DNA of 64,000 nt from Helichrysum umbraculigerum (Eukaryota; Streptophyta; Magnoliopsida; Asterales; Asteraceae), in assembly GCA_949592205.1 (NCBI GenBank), contig CATIUR010000002.1, positions 5,001-69,000 on the forward strand, written 5' to 3'. The notes beneath the pieces are model-generated. The model saw only the letters and a program-made list of their open reading frames with translations. It searched no databases and was not told the origin of the DNA. A program made the position numbers and the translations under genes. Positions 55,416 through 64,000 of the stretch are shown piece after piece. How positions within the stretch are numbered: position 1 is the first letter of the stretch; every line of letters begins with the position of its first letter.

Positions 55416-57565
55416 TGTAACATCCTCTCTAGTGGCCTGGTATTTTTCTATTTAAATTTAGTATTTAATTGTTTTAGGTTTCATTTACTATTAATTGGTT
55501 TATTGTGAAACTTGGTGAAAGAGGTCTTAGGACTTATTGTGGTAAATAAAATGTTGCTTGGTTTATTTTATTAAAGTTGACGGTGCAATAAAATAAATTT
55601 CTCGCGAAATGGTTCTAGGTTCCAGACAACAGATTTAGGGCGGGTATAAAATACCCATAAAATGGGGCTGGTTAAATAAAGGGCCGATCCCTTTTGGGAT
55701 CACTTTACCAATTCCTTTCCTCTTTCTCTTCCCAAATAAAACACATAAACCCTAACTTAAATTCTAGATTAAATCATCAACTTGAAGTGTGATCTTCTAC
55801 TAGTATCATCATCATCATCATCATCCTCTAGCTTTATCATCTTGTTCTTCCTTCCCTTTGTAAGTGATTTTAGTTCATGAACTCAAGTTTTAGAATAAAT
55901 GATGAAATTGATAATTGAAGATGATTCTTGAGTTATAGATGATAAATGCTTGTGATATATGTTTATATGTGTTGATTCTTAGCTAGTTATATGGATTAAT
56001 CCATGTTTATGAGCTTTGATTGAAAATAGTTGAAAACCTAATTGATTTCATGATTTTGGTGTGAATCTTGGATAATTTGATGTTATTGGGGTTAATAGAG
56101 GTTAAATGATCATAGGAAATATGTTTTGGTTAAGTTAGAACATTTTAAGTTGAGTTTTCTGCATTGTTGATTCGTATATGATTTTGTGTTTTGGAAATTC
56201 TGGGTTTGGGTTCGTGCAGGTCTGTTCTTGAGCTGAAGAACAGCTGAACGCGATCCCGGCTACGATTCCGGATCGCGTTCCCTTGTTATAAATGTCTTAG
56301 TCGAGTTTTTGGCCTTAGGAACGCGATCCAGGCCTATTATACGGATCGCGTTTGCTAGTGTTTTTCGGTGACAGAATTATTTCCTAAGGACAAACGCGAT
56401 CCAGCCCTAGTTAGTCAGGATCGCGTTTGCATGTTTAATTTTGATGAATTTTGCAAATTTCTAAAATGCATAAGTGTTTAGAAGGTGGTGTTTATAGTGG
56501 CACTTTTTATTTCATATACCTATAGTGGCACTTAAGGGGTACTTTAGTGGCACTTTTTGACTGAAAAAATATGTTATAACGTGAACATTTTAAATGAGTT
56601 ACGGGACTTAACAAAGATGTTTTGAGTCAAGTGAGTATTGTATATGAAATGCCTTTAGTGGCACTTATTGGATGTTATAGTGGCATTTTTATAAAAATGC
56701 TCATTTGATATTTACAAATTATGAGGCAAAGTACTAACTTATGTTGATGATTGATTCTCAGATCCTCCGAAAGATAAGTGATCTCTGGAATAAGAGATTT
56801 TGAAGGCAAAGGTATCGGTGAGTGGATTCGGAACTCACCATTTGATTTAGTTGTAATCATTTGATTACAACGGATAAACGTTGATATGATCGTTGACTTA
56901 TTTAATTTCATTGTTGCTTATATATATATTCATGTGCAATGTGTGGCCTTCGGGCATCAGTTGTTAATGAGGTCAACGAGTTGATGAACTGTTGGTTGGG
57001 CTAGTTGTTATCGTGTGAATGATACAGGGATTTACTTCATTTGTTGTGTGTATTAAACTGTATCTGAGTAGGATAACCACTAGCTATCGGTCTCGTCCGT
57101 TATGGCCATACGGATAGGTTGGATAAGTGTTCTTGGGGAGCCACCCGGGGTTATGGTTATCCCCAGAGCCGCCGATCCTCATTATTGTGTTGTTGATTGT
57201 TGTGATTAGATGATTATGCTAAGTTGGATGTTGTGTGATGGACTCACTCACTTAGCTATGTGCTAATCCCTCCTCTCTACTCCCTGCAGATTATATTTTG
57301 GTTAGATGGGTAGCAGGAAGTTGATGCTCTAGGAGCTGGGAATGTCTTGACAGCTTGCTACTCTGATAATGTTTTGTACTAATCAAGTTGGTTTTAATAT
57401 AATGCCCCATTTAAGATGTGGTTAAATAGTTTTTGAACTAGTATGACTTAAACTATGAACTGTTTATGAAATCTAATTATGGTGCTGTAAATGAATGATG
57501 TGTTTTAAGTTAATACGCTTCCGGTTTATTAATATTATATTGCTATATAAAAGAGGGGCGTTATA
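55416..57565 (-). mobile_element. Solo LTR of a gypsy-type retrotransposon
   Basis: 2150 bp bounded by TGTAACATCC at the left and, on the minus strand, TATAACGCCCC at the right (expected TGTAACGCCCC, the C of the terminal CA having become T). A 5-bp target duplication AATTA flanks it (55411-55415, 57566-57570). No internal coding region remains, as expected after LTR-LTR recombination. It has a hairpin array (56246-56428) and five scattered TAGTGGCA-type repeats (56490-56690). Confidence 0.85.
56246..56428. repeat. Three inverted-repeat modules AACGCGATCC...GGATCGCGTT
   Basis: Left arms start at 56247, 56320 and 56393, an exact 73-bp period. Right arms start at 56270, 56343 and 56418. Arms are almost invariant while spacers differ. 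Four CpG sites per module. Located about 1.1-1.3 kb from the LTR 5' end, like the array in the Tekay-like LTR. Confidence 0.88.
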
Positions 57566-57570
57566 AATTA

Positions 57571-58380
57571 TACTTCCTTGATGTAAATTCACACAAGTCT
57601 AAACTAAATTAAATTTACCACATATTATGTTAAGGAATGATTATTGTAGGATCATTTCTTATCGTAGAGACTGTATGAACGATTTTTTAACTTTTAAAAT
57701 CAACGTATGTATACATTTTACAAAAAAAGTTTTGCCAAAATTATTAAAATTTTATCCTCTTTAATATTAAATATTAATTAAAAAATATGATACATAAATT
57801 AAAGTTGTATATCACAACTTTTTATATGTGATACTGTGAAAAAAAAAAACTTATGATGTGTATCACATTTTTTTGAAAATAAATTCTCATAGTGAAGAAC
57901 ACATAATTCTAAAAATGTTGATCTATATATTTTTCATCAAACATAATTTAATCATAAAGTAAAAAATGAAAATTTGCGTTTATAAAGATATACATAAAAT
58001 ACGATAACTATGTCAACTATAATTCAAGAATGAGAATCGGATAAGGAATTAAAATCTGTGTCATTTCAATTTTAATTTCCGCAGCAACGCGCGGGTAAAC
58101 CTACTCGTTTGCCACATGTTTGAATTATTGTATAAAAACAATTGTAAGTAATAGTAAAAATGTAAAGTTGTTTATCTATTTTTGATAATTTACCTTTGTT
58201 TCGGATAAACCGAAAGAAATGTAAGTATAAATTTTGGAACGGATATAGTGATAAGATAATTAATTATCGTTCAAATGCAACTTTTTACCTATTTTAATTT
58301 TCACACTCAAATACTCAAATGCTTTCATTAATTCTCACTATAATTCAATATAATGTCGTAAAATAACAAGCAATCGCCAT
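57571..58380. other. AT-rich DNA with worn Helitron-like 3' end
   Basis: At 58079-58102 CCGCAGCAACGCGCGGG is followed by TAAACCTACTCG, similar to the GC stem and spacer at 39232 and to plant Helitron termini, but the final CTRR is degraded. No gene seen. Confidence 0.35.
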
Positions 58381-58439
58381 ACCATCTACACTCACAATGA
58401 AACCTATTTCTCCTTCGTATAACCCCGCAACACCAAACC

Positions 58440-59270
58440 TCGTCCGCTTATATGCCAAGGTTTGGTAATACCTACCAAATATCTCAAAATCAAGTTCCAT
58501 ACATTTATCCACTCAATACCCACAAACCCAACAATATCCCCAAATGAAATCCGAACAATACCACAATTTTTGATTCAGAAGCAATCACACGTGCCACCAT
58601 TAGAGGTACAATTGGACGAAGGCGAGACCCCTACATCATCTTGCAAAAAAGGATATGCGGATATATCCAAATCCAAATGAATCGACAAGGGAAGAAAGAA
58701 TATGTAATAACAGTTTGCAAAACTTGGACGAGTAATGAAAAATTACTTTTGACTTAACATTAGATTTGTATATCTGAATGCCCAAAGCCCCCAACTGAAG
58801 AAATGATTGAGATTCTAATTTTGTGTGGTACTTGGTGTTGACCGAGTACAACAAGCATGCGAACGTGGAAAATGTTGTCCCTTAAAATAAAGACACGATG
58901 TCATTGAAGTGGAAATATTTGAACTGAATGTGTCAAAAGTACAACGAAATTCGGAAAAGGTTAAATCGTCATAAACATAGTTGTGAAGGCGTTGAAAATT
59001 TTAGGTTGAGGGTCTTGGATCAACACAAGTTAGAGGCTAAAGCGGACTTTTATCATGATAAAGCTTATGAGTTTTTGAGGACCAACCAAAGTGGTTGCGT
59101 CTCGAGATAGTTGTAGTAAGAAGATGAAACAAATTGTGAGAATAGTAGATTTGATGAAATGTTGACTTGGAGGGAGATGCGGTAGACATTGACAACGAAA
59201 ACCTGAACGCCACCATATTTGGTGATGATTTGAATCGACATCCACATTGAATTGCAAGGCATCCAAAAAG
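58440..59270 (+). pseudogene. Decayed Harbinger-associated Myb/NAM-like ORF
   Basis: Broken frames spell pieces in the order expected for the Myb-like protein that accompanies plant PIF/Harbinger transposons: VPPLEVQLDEGETPT (58590-58640), a KTWTSNEK-like Myb start near 58720, and KYNEIRKRLNRHKHSCEG...FYHDKAYEFLRTNQ (58931-59090) corresponding to the KFN-x-I-Y block and the following FK/FL helix. Many stops and frameshifts. Similar proteins are often annotated as GST T3-like or NAM-associated. Confidence 0.4.
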
Positions 59271-59524
59271 CTCAAACACTCGGTTTTGCCGCTTTGTCTC
59301 GTTGTTTTTTTATAACTGTTGGAAAATTTGATGATTTCACTAATTTCGGACACATTATTATATATGTATATGTAGTACATATTTATACTAGTTTATGTAT
59401 TTGTATACTCCAAGATAAGAGCTTCACCACGATATAATATGTGTCTAAATCGGAGTTGATATGAATGAGATATCGATTATCAAAGTAAGGTATTTGATGT
59501 AAGTTTGGTGAGTTATTGAGTTTT

Positions 59525-59577
59525 GTCCCACATCGGTGGGTGTAGAAAACTTATATGGAATAACCACATTATAAATA
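59525..59577 (+). promoter_or_regulatory. snRNA-type USE plus TATA box
   Basis: GTCCCACATCG at 59525-59535 equals the plant upstream sequence element of snRNA genes, and TATAAATA starts at 59570, leaving 34 bp. Plant Pol II snRNA promoters use 33-34 bp, Pol III ones about 10 bp less. No U-RNA sequence follows; the downstream 250 bp (CAGGCAGTGGAGTC..., CCTGGGAAACAGACG) look like a Copia-type LTR or leader, where this motif also occurs. Confidence 0.45.
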
Positions 59578-60486
59578 GAGGCATTTAGCCTCCATTCAAG
59601 GATACACCGAAAAACCACGATTTTTCCATTAAAGGAGATACAAACAAACTCCAATAAATCTCAGGCAGTGGAGTCAAGTCCGGCAGTACAAACTGCTTCG
59701 GCCGTTGTACCCTGGGAAACAGACGACGTGTAGACGGCGAATCTGTTTTAAGGGAACCGTGTCCAACACGGGCCTCGGTCTTCTTCAAAGAAGTTTGTCG
59801 AGAATCAATCTTCATAAGATAAGTTCCTTTACTTATTTCTTATATTTATGTGTTTTACTTTGATTGTTTCTTGTTGTTTGCTTATACATTAAAATTATAT
59901 TCGGGTTACGACATATTTAATCTACAATCTTAAAACAGACTCTTATTACTCAAAAATAATTTTATAGAAATCTTGTTGAGTTTGTTTGAATAAACTCATT
60001 GTACGAAACAACATAAAGATCAATTTTATAGAATACAGTTTTGTTTCTCTATGTTGGAAAATGTAATAAATTAATACATACAAGTGTGATACGATTGAAA
60101 CTTTTGGCTTTGTATTTGTGTTATTGGTTGTTAAATACTTAAATGATGTAGTCATGCATGTGTGATTAAACGAATGTATGTTGATTGTGAAAGTTTGATC
60201 CAATTATTTAGCACTTTACAGTGGAACATGGCTCAAATTTCTTTTTATTACAAACGGAAAGAAATAACTTTATTTTTACTTTGATATTTTGGTTTGAAAA
60301 TCTATCCTATTTCATATATATTGTTTTGATTTGATTCCAATTCAAATAGTTTGGGTTTGCAGTTTGTTCTGATATATAGGTGGAAACCAAATCATTTCCT
60401 TTTGTGAGTATATAGGTACGTCTAATGTTTATTAGAATATGATCACATGATCCGACACACTTATATATTTTAATAATAATGAATAT
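59578..60486. other. Retroelement-like leader remnant and AT-rich DNA
   Basis: 59590-59820 is GC-richer with short inverted repeats (GTGTCCAACAC; CTTCTTCAAAGAAG) and resembles the 5' region of a Copia-type element. No LTR partner was found in the window. The rest is AT-rich with no gene. Confidence 0.35.
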
Positions 60487-61190
60487 GAGAAGAGTTCAAT
60501 TGAGACTATTTATTTTGTGTGAGAATGGGGGAACCAACCACAATATGCCATGTGTCACTTTTTTCTCTCTCATCCACGTTTTTAAAAATTAAATATCTCA
60601 CAAACGACAAGTCGAAAAATCATGAAAATTGCACCATATTTTTCAACGTTTTATCCACTTCGATTTGCCGTCCATCAAGGCATACTTCCGACAAACTTTT
60701 TTTTTTTTTTCATTTTTTTGGTGGGTTTTACATATTAGTAACACATGTGTTAGTGATTGATTATACATTTGATTTAGGGTTAGGGTTTAGAGTTAGGGTT
60801 TAGCAGGGTTTAGTGTTAGGGTTTAGCAGGGTTTAGCGTTAGGGTTTAGCAGGGTTTAGAGTTTAGGGTTTAGTACGATTTAGGGTTTTATAAAGCGTTT
60901 AGGGTTTGGGGTTTAGGGGTCAGGGTTTAGGGTTTAGTGTTAGTATGTGAAACCCACTAAAAATAATGGAAAAAAAAAAACTCGTCGAAAGTATGCCTTA
61001 ATGCACGGCAAATCGAAGAGGATCAAACGCTGAATCTAATGGTGCAATTTTTATAATTTTTCGATTTGTCGTTTGTGAGATATTTAACTTAAGGGGTAAA
61101 TGGGTTTTGTATTCTCTTTGTACACATGGCACCATATCATTGGTTCCTCTATTCTCACACAAATTTTTAGTCTCATTTGAACCTTACCCT
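60487..61190. mobile_element. MULE-type foldback MITE with telomere-like core
   Basis: 704 bp. Two arms of about 240 bp are inverted repeats: left GTTCAATTGAGACTA..., right (reverse complement) GTTCAAATGAGACTA..., both continuing through GTGTGAGAAT, CCATGTGT, ATATCTCACAAACGAC, CTTCGATTTGCCGT and GGCATACTT. A 9-bp duplication AATGAATAT (60478-60486, 61191-61199) supports a Mutator-type origin. The loop is a degenerate TTTAGGG array. Confidence 0.85.
60771..60946 (+). repeat. Telomere-like minisatellite TTTAGGG/GTTTAGCAGGG
   Basis: About 175 bp of TTTAGGG variants with a higher-order unit of about 23 bp (GTTAGGGTTTAGCAGGG plus a few bases) repeated three times. Lies exactly at the centre of the MITE. 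Confidence 0.88.
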
Positions 61191-61590
61191 AATGAATATA
61201 TAATGGCTATGGTAATTGGCCAAATAGAGCTTTGAGATATGAGAAGTACTAAACCGTTTCGAAAATAAGATTACAATAAATGAATTGCATCTTCTAAATA
61301 ACAAATCTTATTTTGGTACAATACCTTTAAAAGATTAGAATTTTGAATTGCATCGTTATAGTAGTTTTGGTCTGTCAAGTCTGTTTGGACAGCTTTTATG
61401 AAAGAGTACTATTGGGTTCTAGCTTGAATCATCTAGCTTCTCTGTATTTAATTAACAATTTAATGCGTTTACGCAATATTTATGTTTGCATATGTAAACT
61501 TGCCTTGTTGGACTGTTTTGATTATTGAGAGTGTGTAAAATCGTTTTATATAAACGAGGCCCAAAACGGTGTGTTTGATTCTCGATGATT

Positions 61591-61774
61591 TTTTTTGGAA
61601 CGGCAAAATAACTCCTTCGGATCAGTAATGAAGTATCATCGTGCCACCACTACTGACCCCACCTTTTTGCCTCACCTAAGAAGAAACCTTCTGGAGAGGC
61701 TCGAACCCAAGACCTTTCCATCATTGGGAAAACTCCTTACCTCACTCTTACCACTTGGGTAAGAGGTCATTGGC
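61591..61774 (-). mobile_element. tRNA-derived SINE
   Basis: 184 bp on the minus strand. A perfect 14-bp target duplication GATTCTCGATGATT is at 61577-61590 and 61775-61788. A box-like TGGTAAGAGTG and B box GGTTCGAGCCT are about 45 nt apart, as in Pol III tRNA promoters. The tail is a short A-run (T-run on the plus strand at 61591). Confidence 0.8.
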
Positions 61775-61788
61775 GATTCTCGATGATT

Positions 61789-64000
61789 GACTTTGAAAGA
61801 TGAGTTGTGCAAAACAATTTGGTTATGATATATTTTGAATAACATTCGAGAGAAGATTTGCCAAAAGTGATATATTACTATTAGAGGAGTAATTTGATAT
61901 AATATTCCTTTACTTTATGACAGATCTTCAAAATTATGAAAGGATGATATTTTTACAAAATATTTCGTCCAGTTTGATCCATGTATACGATATGTAAACA
62001 ATTTTAAAATGGATTTGTTTAGTGTTATAAAAGCATAAGATGAGTTTGCTATATGTGAAATTGTTAGTATCATTATATGGTTTACAAAATTATAAACAAG
62101 GTTATTGCAAGTTGATAAGGTTTTAAATTGATGTAAATCCTTGTTCAACTTCAAACACGATATATACTACTCTAGAAGAAGTAGTTGTTTAATTTTAGTT
62201 TCAATGAACTTTAATATACGTTAGTAGCTCACTACTCTAGAAGAAGTAGTGTTTATCATTGTTTCTATGAAAGGTCATTGATTTCGTTAGTTATATATAC
62301 CTTTATATGAAACGTGTTTATATGATTATGGATGTTGAGAATTCGGGAGTACCGAAATTAATACCATAAAGCGCTTAAGCTATTGTAGGAACCGTCTCAA
62401 TGTACAATCCTGGTAGGATTGTTAATGTTCGAGGATGGTTTGAGTTGATCAGGGGCAACTACTCTTGCGTGTAGTTTTGCATATAGTTTTATTGACTATC
62501 AAGCCCCTTATAAAAGTGATGACACTTAAGGGAGGGTCGTACAGTTTCTGAAAGAAATAGAAATGTACAACTCTATGAATATGTGTTGTTTGAGAATATC
62601 AACAAATTGATTGAATATTTATTATATTCAAATTGTAAAGTTCAATACATTTTGTGTAAATATTTAACATATGTTAAACGGCCTACTACTCAAGATATAA
62701 GTAGTTTTGTTAACTATTTAATACAATTTTATAACGATTTTGTTGATTGTTCTAAGTTTGTAATGAGACGTGTATATAAGATAGTGGCCGCGAGTGGCCA
62801 CAACAGCCATTGTTGGAACTATATCATGGATGTAGTTCATTTATATATCATGGATGAATATTCCTGCTATATAATTGAGTGTTAGAGATGGTCCTTGATG
62901 TTGGGGATGCCACATGTTTGTGGAAACCGATTTAATAATTATGAGACACTCGAGAGATGGGTGTCACTTATTAATGTCATTGGACATTGGTAATCGGACT
63001 TGAAATTGTAGTACTGAGGTTATCTACAATTTAGACCTTGCTCATGAGAGATGTTTTGTGTGTTCTCAACATCTAAAAAGAGTAACATCCTACAGTAACT
63101 TGACTATGGATGAATGCACTATAAATCTTAGTGATAAGCTCATGATTGAGAACGAGAGAAGCCTCATATTGTTCCTTGTGTAGGAGCATTATCAATTATC
63201 ACTCAAAGGGGTGATGATAATCATGATTGATGCAATTGACATATCCACTATTTAGTATGATGAGAAAGTTAATAATGTTATAATTTCTCTTAAATTTTTC
63301 ATGGCAATTTTACGAGTCAATTAATTATTATGTTTGTTTAAAACTCGCGATAAAAATGTTCTAGTTGAATTAAATTATTACATAATGTATGATTGTAAAT
63401 TATCGGATTAGTGAAATGTTTTATGGGTATAAAACTAGTACATTTCATGAAAGATTTTAAACAATTGATTTACGTAATCAACGGGATTTTACAAAAGGTG
63501 ATTTTGGTATATATCAGTCCGAGGATTGTTATATTTTTCGTGACAATTATTGAAACTTAAATTAGGTAATTCATTGAAAAGAGAAAAATTTGAACACAAA
63601 GAGTTGGTATGTGGTCTCAAATTTGTGAAATTGGAAGACATGTTAGTGATAATGACATGACTTGCGGATATGTCATAATGTGAAAATTCAGTTGTGAAAT
63701 TAACGTATGACACTGAGATATTGAATCTAGCAAGATTCATTTATTGATTCTTTTTTGATCTCATTGTTGTTGATATATAAATGAGGTTGAATAAGTGGTA
63801 GGATTACATCCAAAATGACTTGACAATACGTAGTCAAGATTCTAAAGAGAAAATTGTATATATCTCTTAAGAGAAAACATCATAAGGTTATGGTGTTGGA
63901 AGTAATTCTAATGTGTGATATGGATTGGATAAGTCCAACATAAAGCTCTTTAAGGGCATTAGCGAAACTTCATAGATCAAAGGCATACATATTATGATCG
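61789..64000. other. AT-rich DNA, no recognisable gene
   Basis: Contains a 100-codon frame (62583-62885) without domain or signal features, and stretches (62340-62560, 63000-63240) that are less AT-rich and may be old retroelement debris. No tRNA, no element ends found. Confidence 0.6.

Noticed and set aside
59600..59820. U-snRNA gene downstream of the USE/TATA pair
   Set aside because: No U1, U2, U4, U5 or U6 sequence is readable; the region resembles a retroelement leader.
61591..61774. Functional tRNA gene
   Set aside because: The B box is good but no cloverleaf can be drawn, and the 14-bp flanking duplication identifies a SINE.
62583..62885. 100-codon open frame
   Set aside because: AT-rich composition, no domain, no promoter or splice context; treated as chance.
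1..64000. CRISPR arrays, operons or bacterial signals
   Set aside because: Introns, plant transposons and plant telomere repeats throughout; the regular repeats seen are LTR-internal palindromes or telomere-like tracts.

Overview
The window is nuclear DNA of a flowering plant, most likely a eudicot. It carries plant-type split genes (cinnamoyl-CoA reductase, CCR, and a 13-exon NRAMP metal transporter), Arabidopsis-type telomere repeats (CCCTAAA/TTTAGGG), and plant families of LINE, Tekay-like Ty3/gypsy, Copia-like, MULE, Helitron and SINE elements. Nothing looks bacterial or viral. Most of the 64 kb is mobile DNA, and neither host gene is clearly intact.

Region 1 (1-27649) is a nearly perfect direct duplication with a 16.7-kb insert at its junction. 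The shared segment runs from CCR intron 1 to NRAMP intron 10 (5.9 kb in the right copy, 21721-27649). The left copy (1-5039) shows CCR exons 4-5 and NRAMP exons 13-11, then stops in NRAMP intron 10. The right copy resumes in CCR intron 1, so its CCR lacks exon 1. It also has a frameshift with a stop in exon 3. Between the copies lie, in order, telomere-like repeats, a complete-looking LINE (LINE-A), more telomere-like repeats, a related LINE (LINE-B, with most of its RT deleted), and a third telomere-like tract. Both LINEs point the same way, with poly(A) toward CCR, the layout of telomere-associated LINEs such as Zepp or HeT-A. Both share an 11-nt ORF1/ORF2 overlap, covarying 3' hairpins, a cluster of TGGGCY motifs near the 3' end, and an unexplained long open frame after ORF2.

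Region 2 (26368-38090) is the NRAMP gene on the minus strand. All 13 coding exons can be joined in frame (530 codons), but exon 10 has a TAA where a conserved Tyr codon is expected (codon 336). Intron 4 holds a 5.5-kb non-autonomous LTR retrotransposon with indistinguishable 538-bp LTRs, and other introns hold MITE-like repeats.

Region 3 (38091-53112) is intergenic. It has AT-rich repeats, two abutting Helitron-like ends, and a MULE-type element (122-bp TIRs, 9-bp target duplication). Just inside the MULE's left TIR a young full-length Tekay-like chromovirus has inserted (2750-bp LTRs, one difference seen, 1471-codon intact polyprotein).

Region 4 (53113-64000) has no convincing host gene. 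It holds a MITE candidate, a 2150-bp solo LTR, a decayed Harbinger-associated ORF, a snRNA-promoter-like USE/TATA pair in a retroelement-like leader, a MULE-type MITE with a telomere-like core, and a tRNA-derived SINE.

Two themes recur: telomere-like repeats in unrelated contexts, and arrays of short self-complementary modules in the regulatory or leader regions of three different LTR elements.
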